64,000 nt of DNA from Agarophyton chilense (GCA_030374765.1 JARGXX010000003.1:806001-870000); one strand, 5' to 3'; shown: positions 46,061-58,356, numbered from the stretch's first letter. The notes: generated from the letters alone by a model not told the origin. A program made the numbers and translations.

Positions 46061-46326
46061 TCAACGAAATCTCTGGTCGGTCACCATTGCGCGTCGTGTG
46101 TAGAAGAATTTTTGAATAACGTTAACCATTGCTTCTTTTCGTTTTCTACGCCGACGACTTAGTATTTTGTTCACATAAAATACAGATCTTTTTTTGGGGA
46201 CTTTCACCGGAACAGATTTAGTTAGAATCGGGTTAGCGATACCATCTGGTGGCATTATAAAGGGTCTTATCAACGATACATGCACCTCAGATTTGATCTT
46301 AATGTGAGAAGAAAAGTCGACGCGCA
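46061..46326 (-). pseudogene. Old Ty3/gypsy integrase tail with degenerate chromodomain
   Basis: VHVSLIRPFIMPPDGI matches the HVSLLRPY block at the end of Ty3/gypsy integrases. It is followed by FYVNKILSRRRRKRKE and a decayed equivalent of the YLVKWKGY..TWEP chromodomain segment. It belongs to none of elements B-E and lies directly outside the left LTR of D, so D landed in or was joined to an older element. Confidence 0.55.
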
Positions 46327-46877
46327 TGTGAATTAAACCAAACAAGTAGCGAAGGATTGTAAAACCTGAAAGTTCTAGGGAGTAGGCGATGTGCTCGAAC
46401 TAGAAGGAGGAGATTGAGAATACCTTTAATGTATGACAGCACCAGCCATTGAAGGGTGCGAAAGGAACGGCAGGCTTACTGAGACAACGTTGGTAGACGG
46501 TGATGCACAGCGCACGCCGGGCTTAAACCCCATAAAGACCTTTACTTGCCTTTATGGTCGATTGCAGAAACCAAAAGGGGAAAAAAGTAGTCTAGTAGGG
46601 GCTTAATATTACAATTGTGACCGAGGTTGCCATGCTTGGTGAAGATATATATCTCATCGGCCACCCGATTTTCGGTGGTGCTCTTCACCACGTGGCCACG
46701 ATGAGGTGCACTTGAGAGGCGCCTCCCTGTCTACTTATTCCTATCATTCTAATAATAAGTTATCGAAAAGCTAAAATAATTGCTACCTGAACCACTGTAG
46801 TACGCGGTGCATCCCGGCAACCAAACAGGACCACCGCGTGGAATCATTACCTCCTTAGTGTAGCTCACTTTAATACA
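46327..46877 (-). repeat. 3' LTR of element D
   Basis: It starts TGTGAATTAAACC and ends TAATACA, and aligns with 56295-56849 across its length. Confidence 0.8.
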
Positions 46878-46889
46878 GATTTCCCTCTT
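46878..46889 (-). other. Polypurine tract of element D
   Basis: On the minus strand AAGAGGGAAATC abuts the LTR, like the tracts of C and E. Confidence 0.6.
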
Positions 46890-47606
46890 AGCGACGGCCA
46901 GGTCCTGTGGCGGTATCTTAGTGCGTTCGCCCGTGCGGTGCACTATATGGCGGCAGCCGTTTGTGCGGGATGCACCACACCGTTCGGTAACGCTAATCGG
47001 CCTTCGGAACGGTTTCGATTACTGTTGGGGCGCTTAAGGTCCATTCTCCGTGGCCGTTCGTAATGGCTTAGCAATTAAGCTTTCTTTGAGGGTTGCCCAG
47101 ATTGGTCGGGAGTTTTTGTACAAATTGGTTTCGTCGTATCCTCCGTTACGCGTTTTGAGTGATCGAATGTCATAACGCACAGGGGTCTTCTCCGCCTCTT
47201 CTTTTTCTTCGCGCTGGACCTTTCCGGTGTTATCGTTTCCATTCGTCTTCCTTCTTTTTTTCTTTTCTTTTTCTTCTTGTACCGTATCGGATGGATTGTA
47301 CTACGTCGCGATGCACGGGGACTCCCTAAAACCTCTTGACGGGAGTCGCATGTCCGCCGAAGGGTCAATCAAACACAGTGAGAGCTCTCGTCGTGTGTAA
47401 ACCCCGGTCACGGGTGTGATTTCGGTGTCGGCCGGGCCTCTTCGGTTCTTTCCGCGCATTCAGCAGAGAATTCGAGCACCTCTGCGGACACATTGCACGA
47501 CCGTCACGGGTTTCATCGGGCGCGAGAACCTACCGTCGATGTGTACAAAGACCATGGCGCCGAGGCAATTCCGCGCCGGTCTGCCTCTCGATCCCTGTTG
47601 GCCACC

Positions 47607-49603
47607 ATGTCTATTAAGGGTCCCTGCGGTTTGAACCACACCCGTGATATCTCGAAGCCTCTGACCCGCTCCCGCTCTAGAGGTCGTGGTCGTGGCCAGC
47701 CCCTTACCGCTCTGGTTTTCTCGTCATCCCTCATCCCTGGTGCATCATTCGGTTTTCTTCTAGGTTCCGGGCATTACGATCCATATTTGTTCAGCACACC
47801 GCCTTCCACCCTCAACCCTTTCGAGTTGCTCCAGAAGGAGCTCAACGCACTACGCTTGGAGGCCACCTCTCGGCCGGTCCCAATCAGCACCGCTGGGTTG
47901 AGTTTGCATTACAAGCATCCCACACTTCCTTTTTATGTCTCATGGAATCGTTGAGACATTCACCATCTTGGCGCCGTGCCACTAGCTCCACCGATGCAGT
48001 CCAGGGAGAATCTTTCACGTCCCGGAAGACATGCTTGCTTTCAGAAGCGTCAGAAGCATTCACCATTTCGGTTTTTTTTCCCAAACACCATCTCAAGCAA
48101 TTTACCATATCTGCGGGGCAAGGACGAGTTTTTCTACTTCCGCAACCTGGTGGGACTGTTGCACCGTATCGATCCGTCGACGACGTGGCTGAAGCTTGAC
48201 TGCAAAATGGTGATATTTAACACACCCTTCGATACCATTCACTGGTTGGATCGTAACCGTTGGGGCCAGGACGCTGCCACCGAGGCCTGGATCCGTCGTC
48301 GGAGTAGTCTCGTCCGAACCATGCATCGTTTCCATTGCACAGAGTTCTTTTATCGAACGACTGAGAATCGCCGCAAATGGTATGTTACCCGTTCTGACTG
48401 GTGGGAGGGCTTCGAGGAACCTCAATGGTTGTGTGTTCCGACTCCTCCCGTGCTGGCATACTTCGGCAGCCATTGCGACCGAAGCAAGGGGTACTATCAT
48501 ACAATTTGGTCTGTGGCTCTCGCGGAGTGGTCCATTTTAGTGACCCTTTTCGCTGTTAAGGCCTCCTGTGACGGTATTACCTCGGACAGACGTTGCTCTT
48601 ACCCCCGGATTACCAGCTACGGTTTCTTACCTGTTGGCCGCATCTTCCGGATTCCCCGCTCCACCGTGGATTTTATACGCCAAATTGATGTGGAGGAAAT
48701 TCTCCTCGGTACTGAATAGAGCTGGAGACTTACTTCGAGGTGTCTCTGTCGCATCCGTGGAAGGATGACCAATGTTGGGGTGTTTTGTACTTCGAGAAGC
48801 CATCCATCCCCAGTCAGGTGAACCTGGTATTTCCAGGAGATGAGCCCATTTGTGGGTCCCCTCATCGCTGTATCCATGAGTTGGAGATTGCGGAAGGTAT
48901 TACCCCCGTGCCTTCGACCCCTGAACTTGATGGTTCTGCTTGTATTTCTTCTATCTGCGTCACCCGTATTCTCTGTTCGGTTCCTGGTCCTTCTGCTGGG
49001 CCTGTACAGTCCCACATGGTGAATCGTATCACAGTTGGCGTTGATGAGTCTGTTACAGCTCTTTCTCTTAGTGGTGCGCTCATGAGGATCCAGCTCGTTT
49101 GCGTCTCTCGTCTCAAGCGTCCCGGTCCGCGCTCTCTTCAAGAAGCTCTCGCGCTTTTGGAGCAGCTCATCTCTCGGCACCCAGACTATATCTCCGCTAT
49201 CAACCAAGCGGTGGCCTTCCGTAATCGGGTTCAGGCCGGGATGTACCAGGCGGTCACGCACCACGTTGCGTATCTCAGCACCACAGTGGAGCGAGCGGAC
49301 ACTTCGAGCAATCCTCTCGTGGGCACCACGGTCGGTTCTTTGCTGGCTTCCGCCTGAAATTACCCTGTGGGAAACGTGCCGATGACCATGCCTGAATCTT
49401 CGCCCTTCCATGCTCCTCCATCCCCTTCGGGTACCTCTTCCGGTCCGCCGCCGTTGTCTCCGACTGCTCAAGGTTCTGCTCCTAACTGGTCTAGTGTGGG
49501 CTCACAGTCCCATACTCCGAAACTTCCTGGTACTGGTTCCAGGCCTTTCGGAGGACCGTCTACCATTCCTGGCGTGGACCCCTTCCTGGAGGGGTCTTTG
49601 TAG
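47607..49603 (+). pseudogene. Antisense ORF of element D (two stops, one frameshift)
   Basis: The likely start is ATG 47607 in a good context (GCCACCATGT). The frame runs to 48719 with one TGA at about 47952, then shifts near 48715 and continues to 49603 with one further TGA near 49357. Family marks: TPPVLAYFGS near 48444 with a following ALAEW segment, and WGVLYFE about 111 codons later, matching PPCIYYIGS and WVYYNPF of C. The tail is Pro/Ser/Gly-rich as in C. The N-terminus is Arg/Ser/Gly-rich and differs from the others. Compared with gag-pol of the same element, this ORF is far less broken. Confidence 0.7.
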
Positions 49604-49617
49604 GTTTCTTACCTTAC

Positions 49618-49623
49618 AATAAA
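49618..49623 (+). terminator. AATAAA after antisense ORF of D
   Basis: AATAAA occurs 14 bases after the stop of the plus-strand ORF, a candidate poly(A) signal for a transcript antisense to pol. Confidence 0.45.
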
Positions 49624-49729
49624 CTCGATATCTCTTCTTGATTACGCCTTTTCTTTTCCTTCGCATTGAGCCATCGCACAGCTAACGTCTCTTCTCCCCC
49701 TCCGTAGCGCCCTGCACCAGTGTAGGTCT

Positions 49730-51181
49730 TCATCCATCGGTTGGTGGGAGTTCGTTACTCCTGCGCCAGTACCGTAATCGGAAGTTGCGTGGTAAATGGT
49801 GAAGAGGTTCCCATGTGCCATCTCCAGGGCCATAGCCATACCACCGTACAGAGTAACAAAGACCTGCTGGTATTCGATTGTGACCTGCAACGGTGTTGAT
49901 TGTGCATTCGGAGGCCGGGACCTCTGTGTTCCCGCCTAGGTGAGGTGCGGAGCCCTGACCTTGGGCTCCTTGGGTTGTCGTAGGGTCTATAGTGTTCTCC
50001 AGAACTTGCGATCGAACGCTTCTCATCCCACTTGGTGAATCCGACTCCTGTTCTGGGGGTGCCAGGCCAATGGCTGGGTTCGCTGTAGGGCCATCCTTCC
50101 TAGGGTCTATTGAGACCCGGTATACCGATGCGATGTTTTCGAGTCCATCCATTCGAACCGTAGCGGTGTGCTCATTCACTGAGATTACCTCACATGGTTC
50201 TTTAGATTTAGGGAGTAGCTTCGATTTGATATCCGCATCAATGCGAATATCGTCTCTTTCCTCGGATGGTGTCGGTCTGGACTCACTGGAAGGGATATCA
50301 ATGAAGACATAGTCCCTGGTTTCCACCTTCCTATTTCTCTTCACCCCTTGGTCGTAGTAAGCTTCACACCGCTTTTGGGCTACTGTCAATTTGGCATTGG
50401 TTTCACTTAAGGTTTTACTGAACTTGTTGAGTATATTCTTCTTCACCTGAGCGGAGGTATGTGTACCAGCTGCTCGGTAGTCATCGGGTCCTGGTTGCAG
50501 GACAATACCATGAGGTGTACGTGAGAGGACTAAGTCAAAGGGAGTAGTCTGCGTAGATCGTTGTACCTGGACGTTATAGGCATGTGTTAGGGGTTGTACA
50601 TAATAATCCCATCCAGTTTGGTGTTCTTCTACATAGTGTCGTAGTCTTGCCACAAAAGTTTTGCTGAAGCGTTTCACTTGGCCGTTCGTCTGCGGACTGT
50701 ACGTTGTGGTGAAGTAATGCTTCAACTCAAGCAATGGTACATACTGGTTCAAGTAAATTCGATGCAAAGTTCGAACCATTGTCGGTAAGGAAGTACATTG
50801 GGGCACCGTACGGGTATACCCCATTTTTGAGGAAGGCTCTTGGCAAGACCGTCGAGATTGTGCTCTTCAAATTGTGGTGCTTGTGAGTTTGGAAAGCCGG
50901 TCGGTGATGACCACCACGAATCGGAAACCCTCTGGGGTTTTTGGAAGTAGGCGCAGGATGTCGATAGCTACATATTTCAAGGGCCCAGCCGCCGGGAAAA
51001 GCTTCAAGTACTTCCTGTGCTTTCGTAAACCACCTAAGGTCTTTACACACGAGGCGCTGCGAGCCACATAGGTGTAAACATCGTGGACCATGTGGGGCCA
51101 GTAGAAGGGTTTCCTCAAGATATAATATAACCTTGTGGCTCCTGGATGACCTGCCGGCTTTGGATAATGCCCTAAATACAA
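49730..51181 (-). pseudogene. Element D integrase and chromodomain (inactivated)
   Basis: The segment holds the zinc finger (GHYPKPAGH, then SASC where CASC is expected), the core first Asp in YVAIDILRLLP, the second Asp in LTDNGSNF, and then, after a frame change near 50.77 kb, the third catalytic block TNGQVKRF. Relatives have Glu where this copy has Lys (GAA to AAA), so the DDE triad is broken. The C-terminus has a chromodomain-like segment, YSVRWYGYGPGDGTWEPLHHLP. The end lies 126 bases from the stop of the antisense ORF. Confidence 0.8.
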
Positions 51182-52623
51182 TACCTTCGGGCGTAGGGAC
51201 TATGGTACTCCTTTTGAAATGCTCCGTTAAGGGTAGAACGACGCACTAGGTAACCTTCATGGTACATATCTAACTGCGATCCTTTGATGCCTATTTGGTT
51301 GCTCAATGTCACGCGGTAGGTGTGCGGAATTAACGCTCGCAAGAATTTCTCTCGGGTTATGGGAGTGTCCCCCCCTTTTTCGATAGCTCCTAACATTTCA
51401 GACATTTCTCCCTCCATCCCTCTTCATCATCCCATTGTCCTTTTTGTTCTTCCTTATCATACGGTTGTGAGAGCTGAATCGTGAAGCATGATATATCATC
51501 CGCTACCGGTTCGGTCTCCAGCTCATCGGTATTTAACCAGGAAATCGCATCAGAGATGTTCTGTTTTATACCAAGGCGGTATTGGACTTCATAATCAAAC
51601 TCCAAGAGTCGCAGTCTCCATAGAGCTAACCGTCCGGAGGCGTCTGCTAACCCCAATATCCACCGTAAGGCTTCGTGATCCATTCGTACAGTAAAACGGG
51701 CACCATTTAGCTTAGGTCGCAGCATCAACATGCTCCATACCACTGCGAAGCACTCCTTTTCCGTGACGGATTATATTAGTTCCGTCTGTGTGAGCGCTCG
51801 GCTCCAGTAACCAATTGGTGCCCTTGATTCATCGTCCTGCTCCTTCATTAAACAGCAACCAATCTGGGCGTCTGAGGCATTAGTATCCAATTTGTATGGC
51901 TTTCCCGTCTTTGTTAATGCCAATATAGGACGTGAAAACAGCGCTGTTTTCAACAGATGGAAAGCGTCCAGTTCGTCGTATTCTAAATAAAAATATATAT
52001 AAGAACCATTTTGGTTGTCCTTTTTGGAGACGTCGGTTTAGAGGGGCTGTTATCTTTTCAAAGCCTTTGATAAACCTGCGGTAGACGTTGCACAAACATA
52101 TGAAAAAGATATCCGTTCGGGTTCTAAGGATTTTCGCTTCTAGTACCGCTCTGAGGTTTCGTTTGGCTACTTCAAGTTTTCCTGGGCTGATTGTGTGCCC
52201 TATATACTCCACCTTCTGGTCGAAGAACATACACTTCCTTAACGTCAGAGTTACTCCCTCCTTTCTCAGGAGCTTCTGTACGGTCAGAACGTGTTCGTTG
52301 CGCTCCTCAACGGTTCTGGAGTAGATCACCACGTCGTCTATATACACCAATTCGGTTGTCCATCTTACTTTCGACAGTATAAAGTTTAGAGCCCTTTAGA
52401 AGGTTGCTGGCGCATTGCGTAAACCTAAAGGCATCCTTTGGAATCGGTAAAAACGAGCGTGATATGTAGACGCAGTCTCATCTCTGTCCTCCTCGGGTAT
52501 CTCTATTTGCCAATAACCACAGTAGGCATCCAGTGAGGTGAATATATTTGCATCTCCACAGGAATCGACGCATTCATCCATTCTTGGTGTCAGATACGAG
52601 TCTCTTCCCGTAACGGCATTCAA
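51172..52623 (-). pseudogene. Element D reverse transcriptase and RNase H
   Basis: RT blocks include LDAYCGYWQI, MPLGLRNAPATF and YIDDVVIYS (near 52350). An in-frame TAA follows APATF where relatives have Gln (CAA to TAA). The RNase H part (ALTKTGKPYKLDTNASD, VWSMLMLRPKL, MDHEALRWIL) is in a second frame, showing frameshifts near 52.0 kb. This copy cannot make an active enzyme. Confidence 0.8.
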
Positions 52624-53090
52624 CTTCCGAAAGCTGATTCAGACCCGAATTTGGGTTTTTTTTCGTTTTTTCACAAGTACCAAGGGGCTTGCCCATTCCG
52701 CATTTGGGGGTTCAATTACACATTCACAGAGCATTCCCTGCCCCTCCTGTACTTCTACTTCACGGGATTCTGGACCGGCCCGCTACCGTTGCTGATGAAT
52801 ATGCTTGGCGCTTGGCCCCAAGTCTATGCGATGCTGTATTCAACTCAGCAAGTTGCTTCTATTGCACCCAGCCATCTCGACCACATGGTTTCGAACGGCT
52901 CTAGTAGGGAGAGTATCCTTTTTCGGTTTCTTTCACCTTGAAGGCCGATATTTACTTCTTCTCTCCGATCGTTTACCCTCTCCACTTCCATGTTGGTGTC
53001 GGCCTTCTCTCTGTTTTCCGCGTTTTCGTATACCTTCTGGTTTTCATTCTCCCTCGCCTCCCCCTTCTTATCGTTCACCTTCACGTGAGA

Positions 53091-53959
53091 TCATGATGGT
53101 TTCATTGTGAAGATGTGACCTTGCCCCGGGAGCGCTAGGCCGGTAACGGTATTTTTGGGGAGCTTTACCCTGTGTTTGCTGAAGTTGCTGAGGTATACTT
53201 TGAACGGTTTGTTCGGTATACTCTCAACAATTCCATGGGCAATCAAGGTCGTGTGTTTGTCTACCAACTTGGCTTGGTTCTGAATGGGTACCATACCTGG
53301 TCGCAAGGATGTGACTTATTCTACCATTTTGTTGGAAGTCGGAATGGATACCCTGTGGGCTAATTGGACCTTATTGGAAATTGTACCCGCTGGTCGGTTT
53401 ACAATCTTCCGTCTGGTGTTCTGTTCCCGGAGTCCTCGGCGCTTACCAATTATTGCAATGCGGGGTCCATTGTTGAAAAGAACCATCCGGGATTTGGGGA
53501 ATATACCCCCCGAGTGTGGCGGTTGATTAACGATGTCCCCAGAATGCAGTCCGTTGCCGGTTCGTTGATCAAGATAAAGCTGACCCTTAACTTTAGGTTT
53601 TTATCCATGACCATGAGGGGAAGGTAACCACGGACTGAAAGAGGTCTGTTGCTAGCATCCACGAGTGGGTTCTGAAATGTACAGGCCTCCATGCTGTCCA
53701 ACAACCTTGTTGGTAGTAGTCTAGCATTCACCAGATTGCGTCCTGCTCTTTTATACAGGAAGGTAACACATGGAACCAAATGGTTAGTAGTAACCCCAAG
53801 GGCGATGCTTACATTGTAGTTAATGTGTTTATTGGAGCATATAGTGACTGGGCCATCCATAACCTCTTCCTCTTCAGTAACCAATAGGTATTCATCAATA
53901 CTTGAACCAGATGGTATTGGAAGGCCTTCCGAGTGGGCCCGGTTGGGGATGGCCTTCAC
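53091..53959 (-). pseudogene. Element D protease and linker domain (active site lost)
   Basis: 53091-53306 encodes GIVESIPNKPFKVYLSNF, matching the protease-RT linker of C (GVVSVEPDKPFKVLVANF). 53450-53959 matches the protease region, but where B and C have LDTGAGPN this copy has LYKRAGRN, so the catalytic Asp, Thr and Gly are all replaced. Confidence 0.6.
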
Positions 53960-56115
53960 GCCAACCGGTTGGCGTTTTCAGCATCGTGGATGGGCTCAGT
54001 TTCCTGAGTTCCGTCCTTGGCCAAATTGATCTGTAGAGGTAGCATAGGAGGCCCATTCGAGTTCCTTTTTGGACGAGCCGCTTCGGGTTTGGGACCGAAA
54101 TCTTCCCGATGGTTTTGCTGCCCCACCTGTTGGAGCATGGGTCGTACCTAGGGAGCCACGCGGCTACACTGCGTCGTGAAATGGTGGAGAGATAAGCAAA
54201 ACCAGCAAATAAGGTTGACTGTTGCGGGGTTTGTTCATGTCATTATGGTTGGTTTCGGTTGCACCTTATTAGGTAATGGCATTGCCGTTCTGTATAAGAG
54301 CCGCCCACTAACTTGGTTAGCATATGGTACTGCAAAAACCTGTTGGGGTGGAGCGGATACCATCGTTGAAGGAGTCGACGGTGGTTCCGATGGTATCCCA
54401 CCAGATTCTGACCTCGACCAGTTGGAACTGGGAAACGAATGTTCCCAAACTCAAAGGTGTCGATTAGATGAATTTCTTTCCCATAAGGTGTGTGCCCAGC
54501 TGATGGGTCATCGTTTGTGGATGCTTCTTCGATCCCAAAAAACTGACCGTTTCGGTTCATCCTTTGTCCCTTCCGGTGTTGGAGCTATTGTTCTTTTCAC
54601 CATTCGTAGCGCATCTCCTAGGCGCTGCGCATATCGCGCTAGTGCATTTTAATCAATTTTTTACGGTTTGTATAAAGGAATTGCCTTACCTGCGCCCTTA
54701 TTGATCCGTCAATGTTAGCAGCATACATTTACTTCAACCCCATGATAGTAAAAACGGTACGGCATCGGGAAGCAGTCGCCCAGGGCGAGCGGGCGTACTC
54801 CTATTCGGTTTTCCTTTTCGTTGACGGTGTGTGAGCACCTCAGAGTAGGCCTCCTAAAACACCTCATCGATTGCATAGGTTTCAAAAGTGATGTCCAGTA
54901 CCGGCGGGTATGTAGTAAGCATTTCCATCTGTTCATCATCCACCGCCATTATGTTGCCCTGTAGGCGGGCTGTATACCATGTCGCAGCCCTGATTTTTGA
55001 GGTAGAACTGAAATAACCACACCGGGGCACCTACTGAAACCCCATTTTGGTCACACGCTATCTTGAACCTCTGAAGAAAGTCGATAATAGCTATGGGGTC
55101 ATCTCCTGAAAAACAGGTATTCCCCAACTGGAATCTAAGCTTCCGGTGATGCTTAGTAATCTTCACAGACACCTCTTTGGTATACTCAGAGTTCTTGTTA
55201 CCCCACAGTTAGGTATGATAGTCGACCGCCATTGTAAAAAGGTCGTTTAACGGGACGATCACCTGTAGGTCGGGATCGATGTTGGAATCTGACTCCGACG
55301 AGTCATACCGTTTGGTATTACCCTTGCCGTTTTTTTGTCCTCGTTTCGACTGAAATCCTTCCCGCGTTTCCGTGAACCTCTTCGGTTGTTATCCGTTGAC
55401 CCACCAGATTCGGTTTCCGAGCTCGAAGAGTCAGAGTCCGACTGGTGCCCCTTTCCCTTCGCCCTTTTGGTTTTTTCTTGCGAGATGGTCGTCGCTGTCG
55501 CTTCTCTTCCGAGCTTGACGACCCCTTTACCACAAGGGTCTCCGCCAATGGTTCCCTGCGCAGCTCTACCAACAGGTTTCGGTAGGTCATAATACCCGGT
55601 GTCTTCAATTGCCGGAGGCTCCGCCCCTCTCCGAATTTGGTCGTGCGGCTTTCCACTAGTTTGCGAACTTGAATGGTTGGTTTGGAGATAACCAAAAATA
55701 CCATGAGGTTTTTGAAAAGGGGCTCGGGCCTTCACCTTGACCGTGTTCACATTCGCCCCTACTTTGGGTTGGCAAACCCCATGAGTATGTAGGGATAGCG
55801 TTCCCAATTGGTCGATTCGTCATCTTTCGTCGTTGTCGAGGTAAGTGATGATAAATACCGGCACATGGTCCATCACTTTTAAATAGGCCCGATCCACCAC
55901 CACACCGGTCATTGAATCGATATCTAGACAGGGACCAGGGGGTACATCCTGTTGCCCAACCACATTGGTATTTCGGGCTTCTGTCGAGAGATCTTCTGTC
56001 TCTTTTCCTGCCGTATCGACCCGAGTGCTTCTCGGCTTCCGAACAAGTTCCTCCGGGTTGTCCAGGATTTGTTGTGCAAGTCCTTTCCATTAGGAAAGAC
56101 CACTAACTGGTGCAC
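53956..56115 (-). pseudogene. Element D gag remnant
   Basis: The region lies between the protease and the primer binding site and is broken into many frames. Gag-like traits are an acidic Ser/Glu-rich segment with KRGKDFS (55259-55807) and DPIAIIDFLQRFK at 54936-55172, matching DPILVLDFLARFV in the C gag. No intact zinc knuckle is seen. Confidence 0.55.
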
Positions 56116-56274
56116 AAGGAGCCCTAGTGACGCGTCTCGGTACGTTTCTCGATGATTTCTGCATTAAGATAACCTAATGAGTCATGAGTTGATATTTCGG
56201 TTACTCCTTAATTAATCAATAAGGATTCAACTCCAAATCCTCCTTTTCAATTCTAACTATAATGAATACCAACT

Positions 56275-56291
56275 TCTAAGTCGGGAGACCA
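56275..56291 (-). other. Primer binding site of element D
   Basis: TCTAAGTCGGGAGACCA on the plus strand is identical to that of element C and lies three bases before the LTR. Confidence 0.85.
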
Positions 56292-56294
56292 AAT

Positions 56295-56849
56295 TGTGGT
56301 GCAAACCAAAACAGTAGCGAGGGGATGTAAGACCTGACGGTTTTATGGAGTAGGCGATGCGCTCGACCTAGGAGGAGGAGATTGATAATACCTTTAGTGT
56401 GTGGAAGCACCAGCCATTGAAGGGTGCGACAGGAACGACAGGCTTACTGAGACCACGTTGGTAGACGGTGATGCACAGCGCACGCGGGTCTGGAAACCCA
56501 TAAGGACACTTTACTTGCCTTTATGGTCGACTGCAGAAACTAAAAGGGGAAAAACGTAGTCTAGTAGGTGCTTGTCTTTACAATAGTGACCGAGGTGGCC
56601 ATGCTTGGGGAAGATATATATCTCACCGGCCACCCAACCTACTGTGGGGCTGTTCGCCAAGCGGGCCACGGGGAGGTGTGCACTAGAGGTGCGCCTCCCT
56701 TTCTACTTAATCCTATCTAAATAATACGAAATTATCGAAAAGCTAAGCTATTTGACAATTAAACCACTGTAGTACACGGTGCATTCCGGCAACCATCCAG
56801 GTCCACCACGGGGCATAATTACCTCATCGATGTGGCTCACTATACTACA
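56295..56849 (-). repeat. 5' LTR of element D
   Basis: It starts TGTGGTGCAAACC and ends TATACTACA, and aligns with 46327-46877. The start resembles the LTR start of C (TGTGGAGCAAAACC). Confidence 0.82.
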
Positions 56850-57910
56850 CCCCTCCATAAACCTGGTGTGTATGGCGCACAAAGTAAAATGGTAACTCTT
56901 GAAAACTGTGAATTGTCGGAAACCAGGTTAAAATGAGATTTATGAACTCTTATTTAATAAAGAATGCCCCTAAAGAACGGCAGCTATAGAATAACACATA
57001 ATGCCCGAGTGAAAAGTAAAAGAAAGATATTTTTTTTCTTGCAGAGCAGAACAGAAAACGAGTTTTAATACCCTTAGCTCTTTGAATAAGCTCCAATTGC
57101 AACCATGAAAAGAAGTGGCATGCTTCTAGAAAGCATATTGAGGACTTTTGTGTTTATTTTGACCACTTATCAAAAAGTGTTTTTTGCGCTTTTCTTTTGA
57201 AACAAACTGGCGATGATTAGCATACACCCTGTAAGTCAAATGCTCCAAAAATTCTGGATAGGATTTAGAGCCAGTCAATTTGCAGGCCATTCCAAACGCT
57301 CAATATTTTCTTCATTAATCTTAGCTTTAAAGTACCTCGATACTTCAATCAGGGCATTTTTTTCCTGAAATATGAGTTGTTCTTCAGTGTTTTCGTCCAT
57401 ACAAAGTAGAACATTTGACATCACCATTTCCACATATTGTTCGGAAGTAATATTAAGATCAAGAAAACCCAAAGGTCTTTTAGCATAACGAGAAAAGTAT
57501 GCCAAGACCATTACTGAAAATGCTTCATTCTTCTTCTTAGGTAAAAGTTGTTCATCATGACAAAAACCAAGTCATTTAGAACACCACCCGTCTAAGCCAT
57601 CAATGCTAAAAAATGTTCGGCACTCTATACAACAGTAGTTTATTCGTAAAGGTAAAATTGCTTTTATTGCATGGCTTATTCAAGAAGAGCAAGTCGATGA
57701 GGTTTCGTTATCAAAGGTTTTATTTCTTGTATTTTTACTCAAAAGTATTCAGACTATTAATAACTTTTGTCACAGTAGACCGAGAAACGTCCAGATTGGG
57801 ATTTCTTTTTAACAATTTACCTGAGCAAGATTGCTCAGAAATATTTTCTTTATATGGACAGTGTCATAAGGTGTTAGAATTTGATTTCTTCCATTTCTTT
57901 TTCATTACTG
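56850..57910. other. AT-rich spacer between D and E
   Basis: Two short frames (57275-57511 minus, 57613-57915 plus) show no convincing family. Nothing else is supported. Confidence 0.45.
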
Positions 57911-58356
57911 TGTAACGCAATGACGGGTGGGTCAGCGTACGGGTCTCGACTGGTGGTTGCGTGGTAGAGCGGTTCGTAAGGTTCGAATCCTTGACGGCGG
58001 CACTCCCAGAGTACTTTGTGCAATGGGCTGGCGTTTAGTGCGTAGTCCTACAGAGTGCAGCTACGGAAACGATGGCTTGAAGACCAAAGGGTAAAACTAA
58101 TTTACCAAAAGGGTTTATTTAGTATCCTAACGGTGCCTAACGTACTTTAAGGGAGAAGCGTCACTCGAGCCAAGTAAAGAGTACTAGAGAGGCGCTGGGA
58201 TCTCCCTGGCACTGTAATGCTAATCTATTCCACTTATTAAAATAAATTAATAATCTACACGAGTCCACCTGAGGTCGAATCGTCCACGTGTCGTCTGTAA
58301 GATACCTCAGGGCCCGGCGGCTTACAGGGCTCAACCGTAATCATTGCTCCTTCACA
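57911..58356 (-). repeat. 3' LTR of element E (left edge approximate)
   Basis: The right edge ...CTTCACA is set by the adjoining polypurine tract. The left edge is set at TGTAACGC; TGTGTAACGC two bases earlier is equally possible because the partner LTR is not in the window. Confidence 0.6.
57945..58003 (+). other. tRNA-like A-box and B-box inside LTR of E
   Basis: TGGTAGAGCGG resembles a pol III A box and GGTTCGAATCC (57980-57990) is a perfect B box, whose AAGG/CCTT arms close a seven-base TTCGAAT loop as in a T arm. Only nine bases lie between the boxes, so there is no anticodon arm and no functional tRNA. Confidence 0.35.

Larger units (their letters stand above)
46327..56849 (-). mobile_element. 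Chromodomain Ty3/gypsy retrotransposon D (old, decayed)
   Basis: LTRs of 551 and 555 bp start TGTG and end TACA and are clearly alignable but more diverged than in B. A primer binding site identical to that of C and a polypurine tract are in the right places. The order gag, protease, RT, RNase H, integrase, chromodomain (minus), then antisense ORF (plus) matches B, C and E. Flanking 5-mers differ (GCGCA before, CCCCT after), so no target duplication is visible. Confidence 0.85.

Noticed and set aside
57613-57915. Plus-strand frame vaguely resembling IS1595/Merlin-type transposases
   Set aside because: The resemblance rests on a few hydrophobic positions; no DDE residues or terminal inverted repeats are seen.
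57945-58003. A functional tRNA gene
   Set aside because: The A and B boxes are only nine bases apart, so no anticodon arm can form.
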